Under the pieces are notes generated by a model, which was not told the origin of the DNA, made no database searches, and saw nothing but the letters and a program-made list of their open reading frames with translations. A stretch of DNA of 64,000 nucleotides from Photobacterium lutimaris (GTDB lineage Bacteria > Pseudomonadota > Gammaproteobacteria > Enterobacterales > Vibrionaceae). Every line of letters begins with the position of its first letter. The first letter of the stretch is position 1. Positions 52,970 to 61,989 of the stretch are shown piece by piece. The DNA is taken from positions 1 through 64,000 of the forward strand of contig NZ_PYMH01000011.1 in the NCBI RefSeq assembly GCF_003025555.1, in the 5' to 3' direction. Made by a program: the position numbers and the translations under genes.

Positions 52970-54091
52970 ATGACAACTGTTAAAACAAATCTGCTGGATT
53001 TTGATCGCAAGGGGCTGCGTAAGTATTTTGCCGATGAACTGGGTGAAAAAGCCTTCCGCGCCGATCAGATAATGAAGTGGATTTATCATTTCGGTTGTGA
53101 TGATTTCGATCAGATGACGAACATCAACAAGAAATTGCGTGAAAAACTCAAGCGAGTAGCTGAAATCCGCGCTCCGTACGTTGCGGAAGCCCAGCACTCC
53201 AGCGACGGCACCATCAAGTGGGCGATGAAGGTCGGTGATCAGGACGTGGAAACGGTTTACATTCCTGATGAGGATCGTGCCACGCTGTGTGTGTCCTCTC
53301 AGGTAGGCTGTGCGCTGGAATGTAAATTCTGCTCAACGGCCCAGCAGGGCTTCAACCGTAACCTGCGCGTATCGGAAATTATTGGTCAGGTATGGCGGGC
53401 TGCCAAAGAGATCGGTATCGAGAAAGAAACGGGTCGTCGCCCTATCACCAACATTGTCATGATGGGGATGGGTGAACCGCTGCTTAACATGAAGAACCTG
53501 ATCCCAGCACTTGAAATCATGCTTGATGATCTCGGTTTCGGCCTCTCTAAGCGTCGCGTGACAGTATCGACCTCAGGTGTTGTATCTGGCCTTGATCAGA
53601 TGACGGGCACTATCGATGTCGCACTGGCGATTTCTTTGCACGCCCCAACCGATGAGCTGCGTTCGCAAATCATGCCAATCAATAATCGCTGGAATATTGA
53701 AGACTTCCTGGCATCGGTGCGTCGTTATATTGATTCATCGAATGCAAACCGTGGTCGTGTGACGGTGGAATACGTACTGCTTGATCATGTGAATGATGAT
53801 ATGGAACATGCACGTCAATTGGGTGTGTTATTGAAAGATACACCAGCCAAGGTGAACCTGATCCCATTCAATCCATATCCGGGCTCGCCGTACAAGAAAC
53901 CGAGCAACTCCCGTATTGACCGCTTCATGAAAACGTTGATGGAGTACGACTTTACGGTAACCGTTCGTAAGACCCGTGGTGATGATATCGATGCGGCATG
54001 CGGACAATTGGTAGGTGATGTGATTGACCGCACGAAACGCACACAAGCTAAGGCTCAAAAAGCTGAACAAATCCCGGTAAAATCAGTCTAA
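52970..54091 (+). CDS. rlmN: 23S rRNA/tRNA adenine-C2 methyltransferase RlmN
   Basis: RlmN is a radical-SAM enzyme that methylates C2 of A2503 in 23S rRNA and A37 in some tRNAs. The cluster-binding cysteines are C114, C118 and C121 (VGCALECKFCS). MMGMGEPLLN and VTVSTSGVV follow, and the C-terminal cysteine of DAACGQL supplies the catalytic thiol region. The length of 373 aa is typical. AGAGG precedes the ATG. It needs a [4Fe-4S] cluster, presumably from the nearby Isc system. Confidence 0.96.
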   Translation: MTTVKTNLLDFDRKGLRKYFADELGEKAFRADQIMKWIYHFGCDDFDQMTNINKKLREKLKRVAEIRAPYVAEAQHSSDGTIKWAMKVGDQDVETVYIPDEDRATLCVSSQVGCALECKFCSTAQQGFNRNLRVSEIIGQVWRAAKEIGIEKETGRRPITNIVMMGMGEPLLNMKNLIPALEIMLDDLGFGLSKRRVTVSTSGVVSGLDQMTGTIDVALAISLHAPTDELRSQIMPINNRWNIEDFLASVRRYIDSSNANRGRVTVEYVLLDHVNDDMEHARQLGVLLKDTPAKVNLIPFNPYPGSPYKKPSNSRIDRFMKTLMEYDFTVTVRKTRGDDIDAACGQLVGDVIDRTKRTQAKAQKAEQIPVKSV

Positions 54092-54168
54092 TAGACAATT
54101 ACCTAGTCTGGGTGGATAAGACATCTACTTTGGCTGCGCATTAATACGGACATTAAGGTGGGAATGGA

Positions 54169-54927
54169 ATGGTGCGATGGACGATGTACCTATTATTGTG
54201 TAGTTTTATGACCGGTTGTGTTACCGTCGATGACGCTGGCAATATCCCCCAGGGCATGAATAAGATCGAGGCTTCAGAAGCCAGAGTCACTCTTGGACTG
54301 GGGTATCTAGAACAAGGACAATGGCAGCGGGCGCGTGATAATTTTGAGCTCGCCCTACGCTATGCCCCGCGTTATTACCGGGCGCAAAATGCGATGGCTT
54401 ATTACTACCAGCGGGTGGACGAACCGGAGTCTGCTGAAGCCATGTATCGCCAGGCGTTGAAAGATTCGCCAAAAAATGGCGATGTGAGAAACAACTATGG
54501 TGTATTCTTGTGTAGTCAGGGACGCTATGATGATGCGATCGATGAATTTGAGCGTGCCATCAAGCAACCATACTATTACCTGACTTCGGCCAGTTATGAA
54601 AATGCAGCATTGTGTCGCATGGAACAGGGTAACCAACCACAAGCACGGGGCTATTTTGAAAAGGCGCTGTCTTACGACCCTTACCGAGCGAGGTCGATGC
54701 TGAATCTGTCGAAGTTGGATATTGAGGCGCAGAACTTCAAAGAAGCCCGCGTTAGGCTGTTTAAATTTAACAAGAGATACGGGTATAAGGCCGACAGCCT
54801 GTGGTTGTTGATCCAGCTAGAGCAACTGGCTGGCTCTGATAGCCAAGCGGATAAATATGCTGGTATTCTCAAAGCCCAGTACCCTAACTCTCAGCAATAT
54901 CAAAAATATCTAGCCAATGAATACTGA
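54169..54927 (+). CDS. pilW: Type IV pilus biogenesis/stability lipoprotein PilW
   Basis: PilW (PilF) is an outer-membrane lipoprotein that assembles the PilQ secretin. The lipoprotein signal ends in FMTGC with lipidated C17. The mature part is a series of TPR units: LGLGYLEQGQWQRARDNFELALRYAP, AMAYYYQRVDEPESAEAMYRQALKDSP, NNYGVFLCSQGRYDDAIDEFERAI and AALCRMEQGNQPQARGYFEKALSYDP. The length is 252 aa. It overlaps rodZ by 11 bp, consistent with coupling. Confidence 0.92.
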   Translation: MVRWTMYLLLCSFMTGCVTVDDAGNIPQGMNKIEASEARVTLGLGYLEQGQWQRARDNFELALRYAPRYYRAQNAMAYYYQRVDEPESAEAMYRQALKDSPKNGDVRNNYGVFLCSQGRYDDAIDEFERAIKQPYYYLTSASYENAALCRMEQGNQPQARGYFEKALSYDPYRARSMLNLSKLDIEAQNFKEARVRLFKFNKRYGYKADSLWLLIQLEQLAGSDSQADKYAGILKAQYPNSQQYQKYLANEY

Positions 54928-55894
54928 ACAGAACGAAGAACGATCAACAGAAGATATCATTCTTCCAGGGGATATGCTGCGTCAGGCTCGAGAGAAGCTA
55001 GGCTATTCACAGAAGGACGTTGCAAGCCGATTGAGGCTCCGCCTCTCGGTTGTCAGCGATATCGAAGATAATCATTTTGAACAAGCGCAACTGGCCACAT
55101 TTACCCGTGGTTATGTGCGTTCCTATGCCAAATTTGTCGGTCTTAACGAGGCTGATGTACTGGCCAAACTTGACCAGCAAGGCCACGCCCAGCCCCAAGA
55201 GCAGGAAATGCAGAGCTTTTCACGTCGCACCAAGCGTGAAGCGCACGATAGCCGTATCATGCGCTTGACCTGGGCCTTGGGTGCCTTGTTTGTCGGCTTG
55301 ACCGGGATCTGGTGGTGGCAGAGCTTGCAGATGACACCTGAAGCAGAACTCACTGCCGCTCCTGCAGAGGTGCAGGCGCTGGATGAGGCGATTGCCAATG
55401 CTGGCAACGGCAGTAGTACAGCGGTGCTGACGGCAGTCACCGAACCGGGTTTGGACGATAGCGCCAGTGTAGTGAGCACAGTCGATGCAGAGCAACCTGT
55501 ACAGCTACCAACGATCGAACCTGAACCTCAGGCCAGCTTCGAGGACAGCTTTACCGAGCCTCAAAAGTTGGCAGACACCGATGTAGACAGCGCTGACAGT
55601 TTGGCTGCCGAGCAGTTGAGCGATGTGGTCTCTGAAGAGGAAACCGTCGTCGCCAGTTCTGATCTTGAGCTGAGCTTTACTGGTGATTGTTGGATTGACA
55701 TCCGTGATGCCAACGGCCGCCGCTTGGATACCGGTATCAAGAAAGCCGGCGATGTCCTGAAGCTAGACGGCAATGAGCCTTTCCGCGTGGTGCTAGGTGC
55801 ACCGAGCGTAGTTACCATTAACTATAAAGGTAAACCTGTTGATCTTAGCAGGTACCCTGCAGGTAAAGTGGCGCGATTGAAACTGCCGCAGTAA
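54917..55894 (+). CDS. rodZ: Cytoskeleton protein RodZ
   Basis: RodZ links MreB to the elongation machinery and keeps rod shape. The N-terminal cytoplasmic helix-turn-helix domain covers about 17-85 (MLRQAREKLGYSQKDVASRLRL). One membrane helix is at about 117-136 (TWALGALFVGLTGIWWWQ). A periplasmic acidic linker leads to the C-terminal DUF4115 domain (about 245-325, ELSFTGDCWIDIRDANGRRL). The length of 325 aa is near E. coli (337). Confidence 0.95.
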   Translation: MNTEQNEERSTEDIILPGDMLRQAREKLGYSQKDVASRLRLRLSVVSDIEDNHFEQAQLATFTRGYVRSYAKFVGLNEADVLAKLDQQGHAQPQEQEMQSFSRRTKREAHDSRIMRLTWALGALFVGLTGIWWWQSLQMTPEAELTAAPAEVQALDEAIANAGNGSSTAVLTAVTEPGLDDSASVVSTVDAEQPVQLPTIEPEPQASFEDSFTEPQKLADTDVDSADSLAAEQLSDVVSEEETVVASSDLELSFTGDCWIDIRDANGRRLDTGIKKAGDVLKLDGNEPFRVVLGAPSVVTINYKGKPVDLSRYPAGKVARLKLPQ

Positions 55895-55906
55895 AGAGTA
55901 GATGTA

Positions 55907-57022
55907 ATGCATAACGAGTCTCCAATTAAACGCCGTCAGTCCACCCGTATCTATGTCGGTGATGTGCCAATCGGTGATGGCGCACCGATTGCGGTGCAGT
56001 CAATGACCAACACTCGCACCACCGATGTGGCCGCGACAGTTGCGCAGATCCAAGCATTGGAAAAGGTAGGCGCGGATATTGTCCGTGTTTCGGTGCCAAC
56101 CATGGACGCGGCCGAGGCGTTTAAGCAAATCAAGCAGCAGGTGAATATCCCGCTAGTGGCTGATATTCACTTTGACTACCGTATCGCATTGAAAGTGGCC
56201 GAGTACGGTGTTGACTGTCTGCGTATCAACCCGGGTAATATCGGCCGTGAAGACCGTATCCGTGCGGTTGTAGACTGCGCCCGTGACAACAACATCCCAA
56301 TTCGTATCGGGGTGAACGGTGGCTCACTGGAAAAAGATATTCAGCAGAAATACGGTGAGCCGACGCCAGATGCTTTGGTGGAATCAGCGATGCGCCATGT
56401 CGATATTCTGGATCGTCTTAACTTCGATCAATTCAAAGTCAGTGTGAAGGCGTCAGATGTCTTCTTGGCGGTAGACTCGTACCGCAAACTGGCCCAGCAG
56501 ATCAGGCAGCCACTTCACTTGGGCATTACCGAGGCCGGTGGTGCACGTGCAGGTTCGGTGAAATCCGCCGTTGGCTTAGGCATGCTATTGGCTGAAGGGA
56601 TCGGCGATACCCTGCGTGTTTCTTTGGCTGCCGATCCGGTTGAAGAGATCAAAGTTGGCTTTGATATCCTCAAATCCCTGCGTATCCGCTCTCGCGGCAT
56701 TAATTTTATTGCCTGCCCAACGTGTTCACGCCAAGAGTTCGATGTAATTGGCACTGTGAACGAGCTGGAGCAGCGACTGGAAGATATCACAATACCTATG
56801 GATGTCTCCGTTATCGGTTGTGTGGTCAACGGCCCGGGTGAGGCAGAAGTGTCACACCTAGGTATTGCTGGCGGCAACCGCAAAAGTGCGTTTTATGAAG
56901 ACGGCCTGCGCCAGAAAGAGCGTTTCGACAACGACAACGTGATTGAGCAGCTAGAAGCTAAAATACGTGCAAAAGCATCGATGCTGGATGCAGCAAACCG
57001 CATTGATGTGACAGAAAAATAA
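55907..57022 (+). CDS. ispG: 4-hydroxy-3-methylbut-2-enyl-diphosphate synthase IspG
   Basis: IspG (GcpE) catalyses the penultimate step of the MEP isoprenoid pathway using a [4Fe-4S] cluster. The cluster cysteines are in NFIACPTCSRQEF and VIGCVVNGPGEA. The TIM-barrel part has PLVADIHFDYRIALK and RINPGNIG. The length is 371 aa (E. coli 372). It is 12 bp after rodZ and precedes hisS. Confidence 0.97.
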   Translation: MHNESPIKRRQSTRIYVGDVPIGDGAPIAVQSMTNTRTTDVAATVAQIQALEKVGADIVRVSVPTMDAAEAFKQIKQQVNIPLVADIHFDYRIALKVAEYGVDCLRINPGNIGREDRIRAVVDCARDNNIPIRIGVNGGSLEKDIQQKYGEPTPDALVESAMRHVDILDRLNFDQFKVSVKASDVFLAVDSYRKLAQQIRQPLHLGITEAGGARAGSVKSAVGLGMLLAEGIGDTLRVSLAADPVEEIKVGFDILKSLRIRSRGINFIACPTCSRQEFDVIGTVNELEQRLEDITIPMDVSVIGCVVNGPGEAEVSHLGIAGGNRKSAFYEDGLRQKERFDNDNVIEQLEAKIRAKASMLDAANRIDVTEK

Positions 57023-57034
57023 CGAAATTGGCAA

Positions 57035-57064
57035 GAATCGCCCCGACTCGTGTTGGGGCGGTTC
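57035..57064 (+). other. Hairpin between ispG and hisS
   Basis: GAATCGCCCC (57035-57044) pairs with GGGGCGGTTC (57055-57064), one T-G pair, a 10-bp stem with a 10-nt loop. No T run follows, so it looks like an mRNA structure rather than a terminator. It is about 60 nt before the hisS start. Confidence 0.6.
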
Positions 57065-57124
57065 ACTATTTGCGTTATAACCTATATATTCAACTCCATT
57101 CCCCATCGGTTAACGAGAATAAAC

Positions 57125-58393
57125 GTGGCGAAACAAATTCAAGCAATTCGAGGCATGAACGACTGCCTTCCAACCCAGTCTCCACTTTGGCAGAAAGTGG
57201 AATCGACCATTAAACAAGTTGTAAGCGCATACGGTTACAGTGAAGTCCGTATGCCTATCGTCGAATCGACGCATTTGTTTAGTCGGGCAATCGGTGAAGT
57301 AACGGATGTTGTTGAAAAGGAAATGTATACGTTTGAGGACCGCAACGGCGATAGCCTGACTTTGCGTCCTGAAGGTACGGCTGGCTGTGTACGTGCCGGC
57401 ATCCAGAATGGCCTGCTATACAACCAGGAACAGCGTCTGTGGTACACCGGCCCGATGTTCCGTCACGAGCGTCCTCAAAAAGGTCGCTACCGCCAGTTCC
57501 ACCAGTGCGGTGTGGAAGTCTTTGGTCTAAATGGCCCGGATGTTGATGCAGAGCTCATTATGATGACTGCGCGTATGTGGCGTGAGCTGGGTATCGATAA
57601 GCACGTTCGCCTAGAGCTGAACTCTATCGGTTCGCTTGAAGCTCGTGCTGACTACCGTCAGGCATTGATTGCTTTCCTTGAGCAGCATATCGATATTTTG
57701 GATGAAGACTGCAAGCGTCGTATGCACACTAACCCGCTGCGCGTACTTGATACCAAGAACGCGGCCATTCAGGACGTGTTGGTTGATGCCCCTAAGTTGT
57801 CTGACTACCTTGATGACGAGTCAAAACAACATTTTGCCGGTTTGTGTGAACTATTGGACGTAGCTGGTATCGAATACCAAGTAAATGAACGTCTTGTACG
57901 TGGTTTGGATTACTATAACCGTACAGTATTTGAGTGGATCACCGAGAGTCTTGGTGCACAGGGTACTGTATGTGGCGGTGGTCGCTACGATGGCCTGGTT
58001 GAGCAACTTGGCGGTAAAGCGACACCGGCGGTTGGTTTTGCAATGGGTCTAGAGCGTCTGGTATTGATGATGGAAACCCTGGAGCTGACCGATGTACGTC
58101 GTCCGGTTGACGTGTACATGGTAACGGCAGGTGAAGGTACCATGATGGCAGGCATGAAGCTGGCTGAGAAGCTTCGCGAAGAAGTGACTGGCCTGCGTGT
58201 AATGAGCCATTTCGGTGGTGGTAACTTCAAGAAGCAATTCAAGCGTGCTGACAATGTCGGCGCAGCAGTAGCATTGGTACTGGGCGAAAACGAAATCGCC
58301 GAAAATACCGTGGTAGTTAAAGATCTTCGCGGCGGTGAGCAAACCACGATGGCGCAAGACGAAGTGGCAGCGAAGCTGGCCGAATTGATTTAA
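57125..58393 (+). CDS. hisS: Histidyl-tRNA synthetase
   Basis: HisS charges tRNA-His. The class II motifs are visible: motif 2 MFRHERPQKGRYRQFHQ, the histidine loops RLVRGLDYYNRTVFEW and GGGRYDGLVEQLGG, and motif 3 GFAMGLERL. The C-terminal anticodon-binding domain follows. The start is GTG at 57125 (AKQIQAIRGMNDCLP), giving 422 aa, near E. coli (424). The frame stays open upstream but lacks similarity. The ribosome site is weak (GAGAAT). Confidence 0.95.
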   Translation: MAKQIQAIRGMNDCLPTQSPLWQKVESTIKQVVSAYGYSEVRMPIVESTHLFSRAIGEVTDVVEKEMYTFEDRNGDSLTLRPEGTAGCVRAGIQNGLLYNQEQRLWYTGPMFRHERPQKGRYRQFHQCGVEVFGLNGPDVDAELIMMTARMWRELGIDKHVRLELNSIGSLEARADYRQALIAFLEQHIDILDEDCKRRMHTNPLRVLDTKNAAIQDVLVDAPKLSDYLDDESKQHFAGLCELLDVAGIEYQVNERLVRGLDYYNRTVFEWITESLGAQGTVCGGGRYDGLVEQLGGKATPAVGFAMGLERLVLMMETLELTDVRRPVDVYMVTAGEGTMMAGMKLAEKLREEVTGLRVMSHFGGGNFKKQFKRADNVGAAVALVLGENEIAENTVVVKDLRGGEQTTMAQDEVAAKLAELI

Positions 58394-58406
58394 GAGAGGA
58401 CAGGAA

Positions 58407-59018
58407 GTGGACGGCAATATCACAGAAGAACAACAAGTTGAACAGATAAAGGCTTGGTGGAAAGAAAACGGTAAAGCCGTTGTTCTCGGAACTGTGATTG
58501 GTTTGGGTGGTCTGTTTGGCTGGCGTTACTACCAGTCGGAAGTTCAGTCAGCCAAGGAGCAGGCATCCGATGCATATACCCAGGTGGTTAATCGCCTAGA
58601 CAATGGTAATGAGTCAGCTGTTGCAGATGTACAGGCATTTATCGCAGCCCACGAAAGCAGCCAGTATTCAGTTTTGGCAGCCCTTCAACTGGCGAAAGCG
58701 CAGGTTGATAACGGTGACTTGGACGGTGCCGCCGAGCAGCTTAGCTGGGCGATTGCCAATACCAAGGATGTGGCAATTCTACCGATTGCACAAACCCGCC
58801 TGGCTCGTATTTATGCCGAGCAGGATTCTTTCGACAAGGCACTTTCAGAGTTGGATAAAGTGACGGCTGAAAGCTGGCAGGCCAAAGTGGCAGAGCTACG
58901 AGGTGATGTCCTGTTGCAAAAAGGTGAGGTTGAAGCGGCGCGTGAAGCTTATGTTAGCGCACAGCAGCTTGGTGCATCTCCGGCCTTGCAGATCAAGCTA
59001 GACGACTTGGCACAGTAA
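58407..59018 (+). CDS. yfgM: SecYEG-associated TPR protein YfgM
   Basis: YfgM is an inner-membrane protein that associates with SecYEG and periplasmic chaperones. A cytoplasmic N-terminus is followed by a membrane helix at about 23-40 (KAVVLGTVIGLGGLFGWR) and a periplasmic TPR-like domain. The start is GTG at 58407 after AGAGGACAGGA. The length is 203 aa (E. coli 206). It lies between hisS and bamB as in E. coli. Confidence 0.94.
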   Translation: MDGNITEEQQVEQIKAWWKENGKAVVLGTVIGLGGLFGWRYYQSEVQSAKEQASDAYTQVVNRLDNGNESAVADVQAFIAAHESSQYSVLAALQLAKAQVDNGDLDGAAEQLSWAIANTKDVAILPIAQTRLARIYAEQDSFDKALSELDKVTAESWQAKVAELRGDVLLQKGEVEAAREAYVSAQQLGASPALQIKLDDLAQ

Positions 59019-59028
59019 GGTAGAGCGT

Positions 59029-60186
59029 ATGCAAAAGGTGTTGAAGCAAGCCGTTTCGGTCGCATTGGCTGTCGGTCTACTTGCGGGTTGTGCCAGCGAG
59101 GAAGACACAATCCAAATGGCACCGTTGCCAGTGGTTGAAAGCACATTTACTCCCGTTCAGGGATGGAGCAGCAAGGTAGGGGGTGGTGTTGGCCATTTCT
59201 TTTCCAAGCTGAGCCCGGTAGTCGGCTACGGTAAGGTGTTTGTTGCAGACCGTAATGGTTTGGTCAAAGCGCTGGATCCGGATACGGGCAATGAAATCTG
59301 GCAGCAGGATCTTGAAGGGAATATCTCCGCAAGATTGGCTGGTGGTATGACCTTGTCTTACGGCAGGGTGTTCATTGGCTCGGAAAATGCCGAGGTCATT
59401 GCGCTTGATGAAGCAACTGGCGAGATCGCTTGGCGTCAGACGGTAGAAGGCGAAGTGTTATCAAAGCCATTGGTCGATGAAGGCTTGGTGATCGTTAATA
59501 CTAGCCGTGGTATCTTGCAGGCGCTGGATGCCGACAGTGGTGAAAGCCGCTGGCAGCTGGGTAGTGAAGTACCCACCTTGACTCTGCGCGGCGACAGTTC
59601 GCCAGTGTCTATTTCTGGTGGTGTATTCTGGGGACAGGCCAATGGTCGTTTAGCGGGAGCCTTAATAGGCAATGGTCAGATGCTGTGGCAACAGCCGATT
59701 GGTTCGCCAAAAGGCGGTACCGAGATTGACCGACTGGTTGATGTCGATGCTTCTCCTGTTATCGATGGAGAGCGCCTGCTAGCCCTTGGTTTCAATGGTA
59801 GTTTGGTATCGATTGATCTGCGTAGCGGTCAACCGGCATGGAAACGTAACTATTCCTCGGCCACTGACTTTGCTATCGACGGTAGTCAGCTATATTTGAT
59901 CACAGACAAAGACCATGTTGTTGCGGTCGATACCCGCAGTGGCACGGAGTTGTGGTCGAATAATCAGCTTGAGTACCGTTTGCTCAGCGCCCCTGCGGTA
60001 ATCGATGGTTACCTGGTTGTCGGGGATAGCGAAGGCTATTTGCACTGGCTCGATCCTTACAGCGGTGATTTTGTTGCTCAGCAGGAAACAGACGGTAGCG
60101 GTATTGCTGTGCCGCCAGTTCGGATGAGCGATGGTTATTTGGTGATCACCCGAGATGGTCGTATTAACAAAATGCAAATGCCGTAA
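59029..60186 (+). CDS. bamB: Outer-membrane assembly lipoprotein BamB
   Basis: BamB is an eight-bladed beta-propeller lipoprotein of the BAM complex, which inserts outer-membrane barrels. The lipobox is LLAGC with C21. Repeated propeller blades are visible, for example VFVADRNGLVKALDPDTGNEIWQQDLEG, VFIGSENAEVIALDEATGEIAWRQTVEG and VVGDSEGYLHWLDPYSGDFVAQQ. The length of 385 aa fits (E. coli 392). Confidence 0.96.
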   Translation: MQKVLKQAVSVALAVGLLAGCASEEDTIQMAPLPVVESTFTPVQGWSSKVGGGVGHFFSKLSPVVGYGKVFVADRNGLVKALDPDTGNEIWQQDLEGNISARLAGGMTLSYGRVFIGSENAEVIALDEATGEIAWRQTVEGEVLSKPLVDEGLVIVNTSRGILQALDADSGESRWQLGSEVPTLTLRGDSSPVSISGGVFWGQANGRLAGALIGNGQMLWQQPIGSPKGGTEIDRLVDVDASPVIDGERLLALGFNGSLVSIDLRSGQPAWKRNYSSATDFAIDGSQLYLITDKDHVVAVDTRSGTELWSNNQLEYRLLSAPAVIDGYLVVGDSEGYLHWLDPYSGDFVAQQETDGSGIAVPPVRMSDGYLVITRDGRINKMQMP

Positions 60187-60218
60187 TTTGCCGTTATAAT
60201 ACGCACCATTATTATTCT

Positions 60219-60256
60219 CGGCTCCTGCTGTGGACACAGTCAGGAGCCGTTGTTGT
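60219..60256 (+). terminator. Long hairpin after bamB
   Basis: CGGCTCCTGCTGTG pairs with CACAGTCAGGAGCCG (60235-60249) with a single bulged T, followed by TTGTTGTTAT. It probably ends transcripts from bamB, so der, 111 bp further on, would have its own promoter. Confidence 0.8.
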
Positions 60257-60366
60257 TATATCCGTTCGCGATATTATTGTCGGATGAAGGTGCAGACCGC
60301 TGGTCTGGCTGGAGGCAAGAATGAATGGAAATATGTCATTATGACTATGAAAAGTAAGAGGTACTT

Positions 60367-61875
60367 ATGATTCCTGTTGTTGCCCTTGTCGGGCGCCCAA
60401 ACGTGGGTAAATCGACGTTATTTAACCGTCTTACCCGTACAAGGGATGCGCTGGTAGCTGACTTTCCTGGCCTAACAAGGGATCGTAAATACGGTAAGGC
60501 TGAGCTCGAAGAGCACGAATTTATTGTGATTGATACCGGCGGTATCGACGGAACTGAAGAAGGCGTCGAAACCAAAATGGCCGAGCAGTCACTGATGGCG
60601 ATCGAAGAGGCCGATGTTGTCCTTTTCCTCGTGGATGGCCGTGCAGGCCTGACTTCGTCAGATGAAGCGATTGCCAAGCACCTGCGTAGCCGCGAAAAGC
60701 CGACTTTCTTGGTGGTAAACAAGATTGACGGGGTTGATGGAGACAGCGCTTGTGCTGAATTCTGGAAGCTGGGCATGAACGGCATGTACCAGATCGCTGC
60801 GGCGCAAAACCGTGGTGTGACGGCACTGATGGAGCGTGCTCTGGCACCGTTTGCCGACAGCCTGAATGCGACGGAAGATGAAGACAGCGATGAGGTGTTC
60901 ATTGAAGATCTGACGTCGGTTGAAGATATCGAGAAAGCCAACCTTTCTGAGGCCGATGCGGAAGCGGCGTACAAACGCTTGCAAGAGCAGCCAATCAAGA
61001 TGGCGATTATTGGCCGTCCGAATGTGGGTAAGTCGACTCTGACGAACCGTATTTTGGGTGAAGAGCGTGTTGTTGTGTACGATATGCCTGGTACAACCCG
61101 TGATTCGATTTATATTCCGATGGAACGCGAAGGGCAAGAGTATGTTCTAATTGATACGGCGGGGATCCGTCGTCGTAAGAACATGAATCAAGCGGTAGAA
61201 AAGTTCTCGGTGATCCAGACATTGAAAGCCGTGGAAGATGCTAACGTTGTGCTATTGGTTATCGATGCGCGCGAAAACATTTCCGATCAGGATCTGAGCC
61301 TGCTTGGTTTTGCCTTGAACGCCGGCCGTTCACTGGTTATTGCCGTGAATAAGTGGGATGGTTTGGATAACGAAGTCAAAGAGCGTGTGAAGTCTGAACT
61401 GGACCGCCGCTTGGGCTTTGTCGACTTTGCCCGTATTCACTTTATCTCGGCACTGCATGGTACCGGTGTTGGTCACCTTTACGAGTCTGTTCAGGAAGCC
61501 TACCAGTCAGCGACTAAGCGTATCAGCACCTCATTGTTGACCCGTATTATGCAAATGGCGCAGGACGATCACCAACCGCCAATGATCCGTGGTCGCCGTG
61601 TGAAGCTGAAATATGCCCACGCTGGGGGGTACAACCCACCGATTATTGTTATTCACGGTAACCAGGTGAATGAACTACCAGGCTCATACAAGCGTTACTT
61701 GATGAACTACTACCGCAAGTCGCTGGAAATGATGGGTACGCCGATTCGAATTCAGTTCCAGAGCAGCGAAAACCCGTTTGAAGCCAAGAAGCAAAAACTG
61801 ACGATTTCTCAGGAGCGTCAGCGCAAGCGTCTGGCTACAGCCCTGAAGAACCGTGATCGCGACGGCGACAGTTAA
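60367..61875 (+). CDS. der: Ribosome-assembly GTPase Der
   Basis: Der (EngA) is an essential tandem GTPase needed for 50S subunit maturation. G domain 1 starts VALVGRPNVGKSTLFNRL; G domain 2 (from about residue 210) starts MAIIGRPNVGKSTLTNRILG. The switch DxxG (DTGGIDG, DTAGIRR) and NKxD motifs are present in both. An acidic linker of about 45 residues joins the domains, and a C-terminal KH-like domain ends in a basic tail. The length is 502 aa (E. coli 490). Confidence 0.97.
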   Translation: MIPVVALVGRPNVGKSTLFNRLTRTRDALVADFPGLTRDRKYGKAELEEHEFIVIDTGGIDGTEEGVETKMAEQSLMAIEEADVVLFLVDGRAGLTSSDEAIAKHLRSREKPTFLVVNKIDGVDGDSACAEFWKLGMNGMYQIAAAQNRGVTALMERALAPFADSLNATEDEDSDEVFIEDLTSVEDIEKANLSEADAEAAYKRLQEQPIKMAIIGRPNVGKSTLTNRILGEERVVVYDMPGTTRDSIYIPMEREGQEYVLIDTAGIRRRKNMNQAVEKFSVIQTLKAVEDANVVLLVIDARENISDQDLSLLGFALNAGRSLVIAVNKWDGLDNEVKERVKSELDRRLGFVDFARIHFISALHGTGVGHLYESVQEAYQSATKRISTSLLTRIMQMAQDDHQPPMIRGRRVKLKYAHAGGYNPPIIVIHGNQVNELPGSYKRYLMNYYRKSLEMMGTPIRIQFQSSENPFEAKKQKLTISQERQRKRLATALKNRDRDGDS

Positions 61876-61917
61876 TGACTGCTGAGTAGCTCACTAGTTA
61901 CTTGTTAAGCTCTATAG

Positions 61918-61947
61918 ACAAACCCGGCCACTTGGTCGGGTTTTTTG
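61918..61947 (+). terminator. Terminator of der
   Basis: AACCCGGCC pairs with GGTCGGGTT, followed by T residues. Confidence 0.88.
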
Positions 61948-61989
61948 TTATTATCGCTTTTCCATCCACCTGCAAGGATATCCACCATT

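Noticed and set aside
61945..61989. TTG start for the AlaX-like gene
   Set aside because: It lies within the T run of the der terminator; GTG 61990 has AAGGAT upstream.
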